From contig OX442321.1 in the NCBI GenBank assembly GCA_949358305.1, positions 8,891,605-8,955,604 on the forward strand: 64,000 bases of DNA. Reading direction: 5' to 3'. This document shows, piece after piece, positions 9,160 to 20,739 of the stretch (position 1 is the stretch's first letter; each line of letters opens with the position of its first letter). A program made the translations under genes and the position numbers. This DNA is from Strigamia acuminata. Its lineage: Eukaryota; Arthropoda; Chilopoda; Geophilomorpha; Linotaeniidae. The notes beneath the pieces were generated by a model. It was not told where the DNA came from. It saw only the letters and a list, made by a program, of their open reading frames with translations, and searched no databases.

Positions 9160-11234
9160 CTTTTTATCCTTCCAGGATTGAACCGCAGCCATTATTTATT
9201 AAATTTAAAAAGGTAACTAAATTGTGAGAAAAATAACATTTAAAAATGGACGTATTTTTGGTAACATGTAATTTTTGGAATTTTTATTTTCATTTTGAAT
9301 CGAAATGCCACAAAAATTAAAGATAACAAAATCGCTTCATGAATTTTCTTAGAAAATCTTGCACCAATAAAAATTTCGAAAGAGACTTTTTTCCAAGGAT
9401 GAGCCATGTAGCCTTTGGATGGTATTGACAGGACATTATTAAACAAAATTATACGACATTTATGGATACAATGTCGTGGCTGTATAATCTCCAACAGTGA
9501 AGATTGTACTGAATCGAACATTTCTGAGAAAACTTTTTAAAGCTAGTTCTGAGATTTTATTTTTCCACGTAAGGATACTTCGTAAAAGTCATTTTAAAAA
9601 CAAACTAAAATCTCATTTCAAGTCGAACGAAATATGAAATGATTTCTGACCTTACTCAGAAATGAAGAAATTAAACACCGCAATGAATTAATTTTGTGTA
9701 TTACGGTTTTATATTTATTTTACCCCTCGGGATTTTTACCCAATTGTAAGTTAATAGTATTAATGTCTACCGAATCATAAACCTGCATACAAAAAAATCA
9801 ATTAGAGATCTTGCTTGCAGGTACAGTTTTTTAATGATTAATTTTTGAATTGATTTATTGCAAATGGCATGTGACAATTTTGTAAATTTGATATGAAATA
9901 AATGTTTTTCTGCAGAATCTTAAAATTTGAAAACAACCACCAGTATACAGGAAATCATAATTTTGCAGGATTGTTTTCATATAAAATTTTATTTGCTGCC
10001 ATATACATCTGATATAAAACATTACACAAAAGTTGGACCAATATTAAATTGTCTGCTCTTCAGTATGGTCAATTTAAAATATTATTTCTGCCTATCTTTC
10101 CAAATTGAAAAAAATAGTAAGTATTAATTAAATGCTGGTATTAAATTGTTTTGAATATCAGAGTTTCTGGTAATTTTAATGTTTTTTATTTTTTATTTAT
10201 GCGTAGTCTGACAATTAGGAAAGACAAGAAGGCCCTAAATTAATAATTCACTTTAATGTTAGTAGTGTTTAAAGGGCTACTGCAATAAATATCTTTATAG
10301 ATTATTTTTGCCTTTTTCTGATGGTAGAATTAAACGTTTTTAGATGTCAATGAATATAAAGTTTTATTTTGTGAATTGTAACTTTAACCAATCCAATAGA
10401 TCCTATAACTTACCATATGTGAGTTTAAAAAAATATGAATCAATACATCCAAACGGCATTTCAGCCACGTTGCATTAAAAATTACATGACGAAAAATCTT
10501 AATTTTTAAAATATAAATGTGTCACAATAAAGAATATTTGTAGTTAATGGGAGAATTTTTGTTTAAAATTTGTACTCAATTTTAATTCCCAAAAATCAAT
10601 AAAATCCGAGTTAAAATAAAATAGGATTTGATGTTCGATGAACGTTTTGACAAGCCCATTAAGTAAAATCAAAACAAAATCAAAAATGCAAATCCTGGCC
10701 CATGCTCCTTCTACAACTACAATATCAATTTTTGTTTTTCAACCCGATTGTTTTTTTTCTTCTTATTTGAGCAACTGTATGTTCAATGGCTATTTTGCCT
10801 AATTCTCACAACCTTGATCCAAATCCAAGCCATATCTGAGCGTTTTGTGCACGCGCCAGCAATTTATCTCACTATGCAATTCCAACTCAAGACCCGGTAT
10901 CCTGCATTTTTAAGTACCAGGAAAGGACTATCAAAATGCAAAATTATCCCCTTACGGTACTAGTATTTGAGTAATTGCAATGCAGTTCAATTGCAATTTT
11001 AATTATATGTAGGGTTCATTGCACGAAAAACAATTACCAAACGATGATTTTGATAAGTTATGTAAGTTTTTGAGTGATAACAAGTACATGTATTTCGTAT
11101 TATAAATTCTTCTATTTTTGTTGTCTTGTATTGTAAAAACTGAAATCTGTCAACCCTAGCCTGATAACCAATCAACAAAAAACAAGCATGAAGTGTTCTC
11201 GAACCAAACAAGAAAGCAGCAAATGACAGCACAG
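9160..11234. other. AT-rich intergenic DNA, nothing recognised
   Basis: Short open frames are present on both strands, but their composition follows AT-rich background and none shows a domain. No RNA gene was recognised. The stretch probably contains further, undetected transposon decay. Confidence 0.3.
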
Positions 11235-11308
11235 TTGGTGCATTCAGAGTTAAAAATCATAAGTTATATTTTACTTATGATAAGTAAAAAAAATTGTGAA
11301 TGCACCAA
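11235..11308. mobile_element. 74 bp palindromic MITE remnant, GGTGCATTCA family
   Basis: TTGGTGCATTCA at 11235-11246 is exactly mirrored by TGAATGCACCAA at 11297-11308. A second inner pair, TCATAAGT and ACTTATGA, lies inside, so the whole segment folds back on itself. The terminal motif is shared with the larger element at 12266-12454, which suggests one family. Confidence 0.65.
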
Positions 11309-11782
11309 AAAGAATTCCATAATCCAAAATAAATACGCCATTTTTAATTAATCAGATGCATGTACGCTGATTTTAAATTGGTGACAACACATCTAAAAAA
11401 AATTGATTTTAGTTGAATAGCAGATGCTTATTGTTGTACTGTTTAATGTAACACAAATAAATTAGTTATTTCTGCTGACATTAAAATTAAAATTATAAAC
11501 AAGTACACTATAATTTAAACTGCGAAACACAAAATTATCTCTCTCTTTATCCAAATATTTGGCAATTGTTCTTATTCTTCATTTGTCTAAGTTCTTACAA
11601 ACTGCTATTTCTTGGAGTTGTATTTTAAAGTGATTTTCTTTTAGCTCCAATTGTAATAGGTATCCATTTTGAATGGCTGATACAAGTCGTGATAAGCCAA
11701 GAAATAAGTCACAGATGGGGAGACTTAGAATCTGACTTATTACAGATGACATCACTTCCCCACTAAAGCTTGCTTCACAGTA

Positions 11783-11917
11783 CAGTCGAGCCTCGTTGTA
11801 AAGAATCGCAAGGGATTCGAAAAATAAGTTCGTTATAACGAAAATTTATTATATCAAAAAAATTTTAACGTGGGGTAAATGGTGTTCTATGGCAAACCAA
11901 CCAACCAATCCACTTGG

Positions 11918-11983
<66 letters not shown>

Positions 11984-12009
11984 CGATTCGTTATAACGAG
12001 GTTCGACTG
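11783..12009. mobile_element. 227 bp pogo/Tigger-like MITE with TA target duplication
   Basis: The left end begins CAGTCGAGCCTCGTT and the reverse-complemented right end CAGTCGAACCTCGTT. Over 27 bp the terminal repeats differ at three positions. TA borders both ends (11781-11782 and 12010-12011). Ends of the CAGTCGAACCTCGTTATAACGA type are widespread among pogo-like and other Tc1/mariner non-autonomous elements. The interior is non-coding and contains a long (TA)n tract. Confidence 0.88.
11919..11980. repeat. (TA)31 microsatellite inside the MITE
   Basis: An uninterrupted TA dinucleotide run of 62 bp. It lies entirely within the inverted-repeat element at 11783-12009, so the microsatellite probably expanded from an AT seed carried by the element. 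It is likely to vary in length between individuals. Confidence 0.95.
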
Positions 12010-12265
12010 TAGTGTATTTTAGATGTTTTTGAAAAATCTTTATGGAATTTTTTTGGGGAATTTGGGGCTCCGCAGTCACATGGGGAGCCCTTGTCCTACG
12101 AAAACTGCGAGAACCTATAAATCTGCTCCTGGTGATGTGATTGATATGAATTGATCAACTGACTGCATGATTGTTTCTGCCACTTGCTTTTTGGTACAAA
12201 CTTATACCTACTTTACTTTTTTACTGCTTTATTTTTCTTCCGTAATACACCTTGTTATGTGAACA

Positions 12266-12454
12266 CAGTAGGCGCATTCACGATTCACAAATGAATGTTT
12301 AACTCACAGTTAAACATGTTTTCTTGTTTAAATGTCTTGCGCTTGCCCACTGAAACCAGACTAAATCGACCGCTATGTTTGAACAAGCAGTCTAAACTAA
12401 ATATGTTGTTTAAAATGTTGTTTAATCTAAATGACTTTATGAATGCGCCTAGTG
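12266..12454. mobile_element. 189 bp MITE, GGCGCATTCA family
   Basis: CAGTAGGCGCATTCA at the left and TGAATGCGCCTAGTG at the right are inverted repeats with one mismatch over 15 bp. Subterminal TTAAACA/TGTTTAA motifs recur inside. No clear target duplication was found in the flanks. The terminal core resembles the small element at 11235-11308. Superfamily not assigned. Confidence 0.72.
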
Positions 12455-13037
12455 AAAATGTCTAAATTATTAAATTAAAACATGTTGAATAAATCACTCG
12501 TTTCTTCAAATAAGTTATTCATTTTCGTGGATCAGGAACCGGACCTGCACGGTTTGCGGTTCCCCGTTAAAAAGTAATAAACAATAATGAACTTAAAAAA
12601 ATCCATCAATAGCATTTTTTGAAAAAAATCAATTGATTTGATGAAAAAGTTATTGTTGTCACACAATTGCTGATATTGCCACCAGTTTCTCTCCTTTTAG
12701 CCCCAACATCTTAGAAAAAAGACAAAAGTTAATTTACGTTCAGGAAAAAGAATGCGATATTTTATAAACTTGAAACCGGGAGAAGGGAGGACTGCACTTA
12801 GAAGAGGTAAAGTGACCAAAAAATTAAAACTCTGGAATAACACCTGATTGATAACCCACAATGGATGGGACTGAAAATTAAACGTCCTCATTTCCAAGTA
12901 TAAACACAGGTCACAACATATCTTGTTTTGAAACAAACATTAATGAATAGTATTAGATTAGATATATAAATGTTGAATTAAATCTTCTTTTCTTTTTTTC
13001 AATATTAAAACTTTTTGTTTTTTTCTTCTGATTTTAG
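12455..13037. other. intergenic or intronic AT-rich DNA
   Basis: No supported gene. The end of this stretch is a long pyrimidine tract ending TTTTAG at 13037, which forms the acceptor of the candidate exon at 13038. Confidence 0.3.
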
Positions 13038-13066
13038 GTGAAAAGAGCAGCAAACAAGTTGTAATG
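13038..13066 (+). other. candidate 29 nt exon (EKSSKQVVM)
   Basis: The segment is bounded by a strong acceptor (long T/C tract then TTTTAG) and a strong donor, ATG followed by GTAAGTAT. Entered in phase 1 it completes a Gly codon and reads EKSSKQVVM, ending in phase 0. Exon 5127-5225 of the RGG gene ends in phase 1, so a splice to this exon keeps the frame and would bypass the exon at 5998. It could equally belong to an unannotated transcript. Confidence 0.35.
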
Positions 13067-13812
13067 GTAAGTATTGTCGTTAAATTTCAAAGGTGAGAGT
13101 AATTAAATTAGGATATAATTGTATATTTGTTTGTATTGTTGTATATTTGTTATATAGGTAATAAAATCAGTTGATTTTTTTAATGTTTCAATTGGTAAGG
13201 TGCAAATTGTCTGTCTTGAGAAATTGTTTATTGCTAAAATTTTCTCATATTAATCGTAAAATAAAATTACATTTTTGGCTGGAAAATTGTTCGTAATTAG
13301 GATAGTTTTTCAATTTTGATGAATTATTCTGTCTATGTGCAGTGTAAGAGTTCAAACAGCATGTTTGGATTACACAACGGGCCGGCGATGGGCGCCAACT
13401 AGTGGCAAAATGCAGAACTCATGCACTAGTGTATTCTGCGCGTTTTATTTACTGTGTTCAAAATATGTGATTTATTTTTTTAAAATATTATATTTTGAGT
13501 TATAATTGTTTACTTATACGTAACATACATAATATTGTATATTTTTTCGCGGTTTCCGTTTTGATTAACGTCGTTCCGGAAGTAGTTGACGCGTGATCGC
13601 GGGAAACGAAATCCACGGTAAAAATGACACAAAGTTGTATGAAAAATACCAGAAAAATACTTATTTTCCGATTAATTAGATCTCCAAGCTGCAAAATTGG
13701 TACGTTTTAATGCCTATAATTAAGATTAATTGAATAGAATAACGATCGCAATGCTAAAATTTACATTTTGATGTTTCCGATTGAAATAAGACTAAAAATT
13801 TTCATTTTTCAG

Positions 13813-13866
13813 TTAACAAGCAAGGCGAAGCGAAAGAAAGGTGATTCTTTACCCCCTGTATCATAA
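13813..13866 (+). other. candidate terminal exon (LTSKAKRKKGDSLPPVS, stop)
   Basis: It follows the acceptor TTTTTCAG at 13812. In phase 0, the phase left by the 13038-13066 candidate exon, it reads 17 residues with a basic KAKRKKG patch and ends at TAA 13864-13866. Frame agreement over two small exons is suggestive. The basic patch could act as a nuclear localisation signal. Expression evidence is absent. Confidence 0.3.
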
Positions 13867-14087
13867 AGGAAACTTATATTACGCAATTAGAAAATATAAC
13901 GAGTTGGAAAAACGGCTTCGACGTGTAATTTGGTGTTAATGTGTGGAAATGTGATGGTGGACAGCGCGAGATAAATGAAGGGCTCGTTTCTTGGCCTGAG
14001 CTCATTATTTGCCGAGAACTTTGCTGACACTCATTTAAGGCGGCACATATTTCACTCAAGTCTCAAACGTACGATGTCAAGAAAAAA

Positions 14088-14111
14088 ATGCCCCCAGCTA
14101 AACTAAAGCAG
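14088..14111 (+). other. candidate short first coding exon (MPPAKLKQ)
   Basis: An ATG in an A-rich context is followed by eight codons ending in CAG and a near-consensus donor GTAAGC at 14112. I found no convincing partner exon downstream. It may be a small first exon of an unrecognised plus-strand gene or a chance combination. Confidence 0.18.
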
Positions 14112-15149
14112 GTAAGCAAGCAACCAACGGTATTTCCTATGTGTTAAAATTCTGTGGTCAACTGTACCCTAATATTTCTAAACCAACTCGCATTCCACAC
14201 TGAAACACATGTGATAAAACCACAGGTAAAAACATGTATCTTCATATAAAACACCAAGATTGCAGCAATTTTGATGGAAATTTGTAATTTCTTTGATTTT
14301 ACAAGTTTCTTTCGCTGTAAAGAAAAAATAATGTCGACTCATTGTATTTTTTTTTACTATTTTTATTTATTTTTGTACAATCTGATAAGACGTCACGTCC
14401 AGGTGTAAGGTGAGGAATATTTACTGCTTTGGAGGACGTTACTTAATGAGATTTTCATCTTGAGCGTGGCTACTGTCAAATCCCTTTACCTTTTGCAAAT
14501 TACAGGTGGGTATCTCGTTAGTACAACAACCAAACCAAACCACACCCACCACTTACTCATTACCATGTAATTTTCATCTGCCCTACCCATAGTAAGGTCC
14601 CTGCGTTCAAATCCAGTTCCTGATTGACAATAATAATATTTTCACATCAAATAAAATTAGGCGCGAAATTTATTTCTTGTGTATCCGCGTTACAAATTTG
14701 CACATAAATAGACACAAATCAAATTCCTTGACATTATTGCATATTGAAAAACTGATTAAGCCTTTGCTTGATATTTGATTATGTAATACGCAATTTGAAT
14801 TTTGTTTTGACAGAAATATGGACATCTTCCATAAGATCATTGTCCTCGATTATCGCAAACAATAATTTGTCTTATACAATGCGTGGACGTGACGCCCTTT
14901 CTGTCGTCATAACTCGTTATTTTTTTTTTGTTTCTTTTTTTTTGCTTCTCCCGTTTCTTATTTCCCAGATTGTCACGTGATATAAATAAAGGATCTGATG
15001 ATCATCGTTCATCTAGGAATGAATGAAATTTGGCAGGGGAAGGAGGCTTATTGAGGTGGAGACGAACCCTGCTGCGCGCGTGCGCCACAGGACGCCATAG
15101 GGGGTTGTCGATGGACGCGCGATGCTGAGCGTACGACCAAACATACAAC
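14112..15149. other. non-coding, nothing recognised
   Basis: AT-rich DNA, with a GC-richer patch at about 15055-15145 just before the inverted-repeat element. No RNA gene was found. Confidence 0.3.
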
Positions 15150-15151
15150 TA

Positions 15152-15372
15152 CAGTTCGCGCCCGGTATCTTGATGCTAAATTCGTACGGTGCGGCACAGA
15201 CGATTTTTTAATTCCAGTTGTTATTTAGCAGTATTAGGCGTAATAATGCTAAAATAAAGTAAATAAACAACAATAAACTCATTATTAAAAGTAATTTCCA
15301 GCGTAGTACCAAAATATTTTTATTTATTTACCTTATTTTTAGTATACCGGGCATGATACCAGACACAAACTG
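15152..15372. mobile_element. 221 bp TA-flanked MITE
   Basis: The left end CAGTTCGCGCCCGGTATC and reverse-complemented right end CAGTTTGTGTCTGGTATC differ only by C-to-T type changes over the first 18 bases. TA borders both ends (15150-15151 and 15373-15374). The C/T pattern is what decay of methylated CpG would give. A Tc1/mariner-superfamily non-autonomous element is likely. Confidence 0.8.
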
Positions 15373-16448
15373 TAGGGATTTGAAAAACTTGCAGTAAGGG
15401 GTTTCATAAATGACACGCTGAAGTGATTATTACGATTGTGACGATTATTTGGCTGAAGTGTTATCACGGGACCTATGCGTACCAATCACATGAATAAATA
15501 CTTCAGCCCTTATTTATAATCATCTGAAAAGGAGTTTTTAGTGCTGAAGAATGCTTAAACTAAGGAAAAGAGAGTTGGTTATAAATTATTAAATAAATAA
15601 TAATAATTAATTTAATTTTAAAAAAATTAACAAATAAATAACAAAAAAATAAATAAATATAAAGTAAATAAAAGTCATGTGACATGCAGAATAATCACTT
15701 GGACCTAATGTGGGTCCTCAATAATGCAGTGATTGTGATTATTGGAACAATAATAAACAGTGTGATCGAGTTGATGAAATTTAATGGAAGCACGAATTTG
15801 TTTGTTGGTGATTTTTTCCATTTTTGGATGAATATTTTTATCATTTAATTTTTTTAAATTTATTTATTTGTTTTTGTTTTAAGGTTATTTGCGTTTGCAA
15901 ATTTAAAGTTAACAGGTTTTTTTTTCTTCATCTTAAAAAGGTGCCAAGAAGGTGGAATTTCTCACTGTGGGGAGTCACACGGCACCCTATGGATGGCACC
16001 CTTCAGAGTGATTGTTGTGAATGACATAAATCAGTCATTGGTATTGTTGTCTGTGAGGTGGTTTTGACATTATCTTTTATGTCTATTTACTGTTTACCCA
16101 CACATAAATTATCTAAAAACAAATTGTTTGTTCAAAAAACAAATTCTTCACTAAAATAGAAGTTCGTCAGGTAAATGAAAGTTACAGTTGGAACCTTCCA
16201 GAAGTGAGATGAGGCTCGGGCCAGTAAAGCTATACAAATATGAATTACAACGTAATTTAAATTTATTTAAAACTCACATTATTTAAAAATTAGCGTTCCC
16301 AATGGGCAGGGGCAGAAGGATCCCAAGAGAGGGAGCCCTGAAGTTCCATAAAATTATCAGAAATCAGGAAATGACCATCAATCTGGCATAAATTTAAGGG
16401 CTTAGACCTCTTCACCGTCGATCGGTGCCTGGTTATTTGTCACGTGTA

Positions 16449-16672
16449 CAGTAAGTCCCTTACATATAAACAAGTTCAGTTCCTAGAACGTGTTTGCATG
16501 TCTAATTGTACGTAAGTCCGGCAAAGAAAAAAATTTTAATCCTATTTTTTTTTTATTAGAAATTAATAAACAAATTTTTAATCTAACTTTGAAAAGTCCA
16601 ACAGCCGTGAAATCTGGAGTTTGTATCTCTGAAAGTTCGTAACTCGAATGTTCGTGTGTAGGGGACTCATTG
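16449..16672. mobile_element. 224 bp TA-flanked MITE
   Basis: The left end CAGTAAGTCCCTTACATA and reverse-complemented right end CAATGAGTCCCCTACACA are clearly related, with similarity continuing to an AAC/GAAC motif. TA lies at both borders (16447-16448 and 16673-16674). The interior is AT-rich and non-coding. Probably a pogo/Tigger-like or related Tc1/mariner element. Confidence 0.75.
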
Positions 16673-16674
16673 TA

Positions 16675-17203
16675 GCATAAACAAAAGTGCATGCTGCAAA
16701 CTGAACTTTTTTATGACTTTTTAGTGCAAAATGTGCCCTATGCGTCAATTAATATTTATTGAAATGTTATTGTGTACAACAGAGCACAATTCTCAGGGTT
16801 TTTAAATTTTTTATTTCTCAATCTGATTCTCATTTCAAGTTATTACAACTCATTATCCCACATTGCAAGGTATGCAAACTTGTAGCAAAACAAATCATTT
16901 TCTTTTTCTTTTTTTGTTGTTGTACAATTGGTTGATTAGGACACACGACTTGGCCAAAGTGATGAAATTTACTAGTTTCCAGAGGGTGTACAAAACATTC
17001 CTCCTTGTTCTATTCTCATTACATGCTTTGTGGAATGTTGTCTTATTTTTTTTCTTTCCATTGCAGACTCCCTTCTCCCTTCCACACCCGTACGACTCTC
17101 GCAAATCATTCCCGTTTCGCATTTTATGTGCACAACATGATGATTCAAATGTTCATTAAAAAAAGAAATAATAATTCAGCATAATATTATCTCCCTTGCT
17201 TGG
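16675..17203. other. non-coding, nothing recognised
   Basis: T-rich DNA with a pyrimidine-rich stretch at about 17040-17110. Overlapping open frames on both strands have no recognisable domain and look like background. Confidence 0.3.
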
Positions 17204-17237
17204 ATATATATATAAATATATATATTTATATATATAT
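17204..17237. repeat. perfect 34 bp AT palindrome
   Basis: 17204-17220 and 17221-17237 are exact reverse complements with no spacer, made only of A and T. It could extrude as a cruciform. No element ends were found around it. Confidence 0.8.
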
Positions 17238-17751
17238 ACTTTTGCCAGTTTATTTTCACAGTTGTCTAAATCAGATCTCCCCTCTATCTTTTGAATTGTG
17301 AGCTCTACCCTCCTTGTCATTTTACTTTATTTTCTTCTCTGCGCCTAGGGGAGTCTCTCTCAAACTTCATTTAGTGTTTGGGATAATTTTTTTCCTCTCT
17401 GATTTGTCAGGAATCACGTGATGAATTAAACATGAGCGCCGTTATAACTCGACTCATCGGGCCAGGCAAGTCGTCTCTCTGTGTGCTGCTGCTGCTGTTT
17501 TTCTGCTTTATATATGTACGGATACAGAGATGCGTGTGGTGTGGTTATACCCTCATGATACATTCCACCTGTCTAATACTTCAGTGAAGGCGGTAGAGGG
17601 ATGTTGCCTCTTGTTCCTACTTAACCTGAGGAGTCAAACTGTAAAATAACTCGTCGTTGTGGTGGAGGGATTGACATTTTGTGAAATTGGAAAAATATAA
17701 TTTTTTTTTTGAAGGAAATGTCTTGTGGTTATTTATACGGTTAAGAAAGAG

Positions 17752-17776
17752 TTTTTTTTTTTTTTTTTTTTTTTTT
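17752..17776. repeat. poly(T) run, 25 bp
   Basis: Uninterrupted T homopolymer in T-rich DNA. No adjacent SINE-like body was recognised, so it may simply be slippage. Confidence 0.9.
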
Positions 17777-20148
17777 AAATACTTTAATTCAATTATTATT
17801 TATTTTTTTTATTACTTGAAACCGCTTTATAGATTTAATACATGATCAAGCTGTTATTGTAAATTTGTTCGTTATGGATCTATTTTTTTAAGGGGTTGTT
17901 GAGGGGTAAGTGTGTAGTCTATATTTATATCGTGCATTTTCATAAAACCACTGTAATAGACTAGGCATAATTCAATTAAATTATAGTGGTGTGCCCTTTC
18001 TCTTCTCCCCTTTTAGTCTCGGGGGACATTTTGATCTGATGTGTGGAGAGGGAAATCGAACCACAAACGAGTTTTAATCAATTTGTTAGCGCGTTGATGG
18101 CCATATAGACTAGCTTTTGGGAAATTAACTTCATTTGTATTGATGAATGTGGTTATTTTTCTATTTATTTTTATTTTTATTAGTTTAACAAATTAGATTT
18201 TTCCATGTTTGTTTTGGCTGAATGTATAACGTCGTAAATTTGCTTGGTTTGGTAATCATTAATGTTTTGCATTAATGTTTGTTGTCCTTTGGAACATTGG
18301 TTTGATGTGTTTAAGTAGGAACCGGATGTGTAAAGGCCAAGTTCGAATGACACTATGTCCAATAAGTTGACCAACACAGCAATCTAAAGCAGCCATTTAC
18401 AAGTTTGTAATGGTTTCTCATAACAGTAAATAAGGAAATAATAACGTCACGCACAAAGATGGCCGCTCAAGTGAAACTCGGCGTGATAAACGCATCAGAT
18501 AATGGCAAGTTTGCTCTGTATGTGTGTGGCCAAGGACAGCTGAATGTCCATTTAATGGTGACAAATAATTTATTTGTGCAAGTGTTAAACTGAGGTAGTA
18601 AAAATGTGTCTGTAAAGCATTGGATGTTTCCATCTTATAAATGGTCAGGAAAATCATTTTCGTCGGTGTAATAAGATAATTGGACAAACAAATGACAAAT
18701 GATAAAAAGGAGTTTGATTTGGTTGTTTTTAAGCGACATAGTGGGGAAGTAATTTTCGGATTATTATTTTTTTATGTTTGGTTTTTCATTCGCTTGTTTA
18801 ATCTTTGTGGTTGGAATTGGAACTGATTATAAATTAGTAATACAAGGAAATTATCAAATATTCATTACAGGTGCAAATGAATATACACATAGAAAAGATT
18901 TAATTCAAACGGGAGTCAGATAAAAATGTTGTTTGACAGGATCAGTTTCAAATACAAGGACGTAAATATTTTTTAAATGTCGAAAAAAAATGTGGGCCAC
19001 ATGAAATATAACTTTTCAAACTGCCGGTTGGCCGCATTATATTAAGATGTTCCACATGTACGATGCTGTAATTTTGTGATTTTGTATTAATCAATCGTTT
19101 TTGATGCCATCAAAATTTAAGTGCAGGGTTTTGCTCATTTGTGCAATTTAAAGATGCTTAAAATAGACACACGCCTCGGTCAACTTTAAAATTTCATACA
19201 AAAACTGTTTACAATTTGTACGATAAAACAAAAATTTTAAAAATTAGTTACAATTAACTACATTTTTTCTCGTACAAGTTGGACTGAATCTTCTAGAGTT
19301 GTTTTTTTGGTTTAGTCGGCTAATAAGAAATCACAAGTACTTTGGTAGATTGCGAATTATTTGTGATGGCCACTTAGGTTGAACTTGAATGCCACCATTT
19401 TTTTTGACAATCTCAAAATGACTTGCCAAAATTGCCAAACCTCTTGCATGATTTTGTGTTTTTCCTCTTTAGTGTTTTTGAAATTATGCACATGATTGGT
19501 ATTATGTAACAAACCCAAAAGTGCAAAATTGTTAAAATTGCAAAATTATAAAATCCCTTATTATTGCATAGAGCAATGCATCGTAAAAGTAAGTCAAGTG
19601 AAGTTATTGACACTATTACTAGCGGATTACTTTTTCCCACATTCACAGTGGGGCGTTCAAAGGCTGTTTGTTGATGCCGTTTTTGGCGCCATGTTGGTTT
19701 ATGTTAGTTTTTGCAACCGGAAAGTGACATAATTTTTGTCGTTTTTTAATAAACCGATTCGGCAAAAACAGTTTATACATGAATTTCAGCATCCATTTTC
19801 AATTTGTTAGATCAATGATATTGTATTGTAGCTCAAATAATTTGTGATTACGTCAAATTTAGTCTTATTTTTACACATCAACTGAATTGAATGTCTTCTT
19901 GAAGTGCAACAAAGCTGCTTAAGAATGTTTAAAAAAAATAGATCCGGATTGTATGACTTTAAAGCATTTTTCTTTTTATTACAAGAAATTACCATCAGTT
20001 GTGTTTTATTGAGTTTTTCTTTAGTTCTATCATCTTGCTTTTCCATTTCCAGTTATATAATGTAACTGAAACGAATTTTTAAGATTCTTTTTCTCCTCTT
20101 TGAAAGTATCGGTGTCTGCCAATATCTCGTTAACTATATAATCTCTAC
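17777..20148. other. non-coding AT-rich DNA
   Basis: No coding or RNA gene supported. A YY1-like AAGATGGCCGC sits near 18457. Otherwise it is low-complexity DNA. Confidence 0.3.
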
Positions 20149-20629
20149 GCGGCAGGTACTTTTCCCTAATAAAAACCCCTGTTATGCCTATAAGTATAGT
20201 GGAAAACTTATAACTCCACCAGAGCTTACACTATTTCTGAAAATAGCCTAGCCAATTCGGTAGTTTTCCATTATTTACGTCACTGACTAAAAATTTCTAT
20301 TATCAATGACTTCTTTCACCGCCATTTTGAATTTTCCGCTTCATTCATGCGCGGAGCAACATGTTACGGTTTATCTAATTGTTTCTGCTTTGAATTCATT
20401 TAAATTCACAATAATAAAGTTGCAGCATTGTATCTTAAACAAGAATTCTCCCTTTTTATGCTAACAAGACAATACTAGTTTCGGTAATTACGTGACATGT
20501 ATAAAGTTAAGTCTAGTTTTATAACTATAACATGAAACTTCAACCGCAACCCAAACTTTAACACTTCTACCTTATACACTAAATGTAGTATAAAAAATGT
20601 CATAATTGTAAGGGAAAAGTACCTGCCGC
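20149..20629. mobile_element. 481 bp DNA transposon with perfect 19 bp inverted repeats
   Basis: GCGGCAGGTACTTTTCCCT (20149-20167) is exactly mirrored at 20611-20629. No transposase frame is present, so it is non-autonomous. The perfect ends suggest it is younger than the other elements in this window. The flanking bases (ATCTCTAC and AAACTGTG) show no clear target duplication, so I do not assign a superfamily. A CGCCATTTTGAATTTTCCGC segment lies inside. Confidence 0.85.
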
Positions 20630-20739
20630 AAACTGTGTATTGACAAATTGGTGTATCTTATCTGTCAAAATCTAACACACATCATTAGCATCTGAAACAG
20701 AACAAAATGAAAGGAGAAACGATGGTTTTAAGGTGGCGC

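Noticed and set aside
14590-14625. GTTCAAATCC resembling a tRNA/SINE B box
   Set aside because: No A box at the expected distance and no foldable tRNA around it.
17433-17472. ATG frame MSAVITRLIGP ending at an AG/GCAAGT non-canonical donor
   Set aside because: The GC donor is a good match, but no upstream promoter or partner exon was found, and non-canonical donors are rare.
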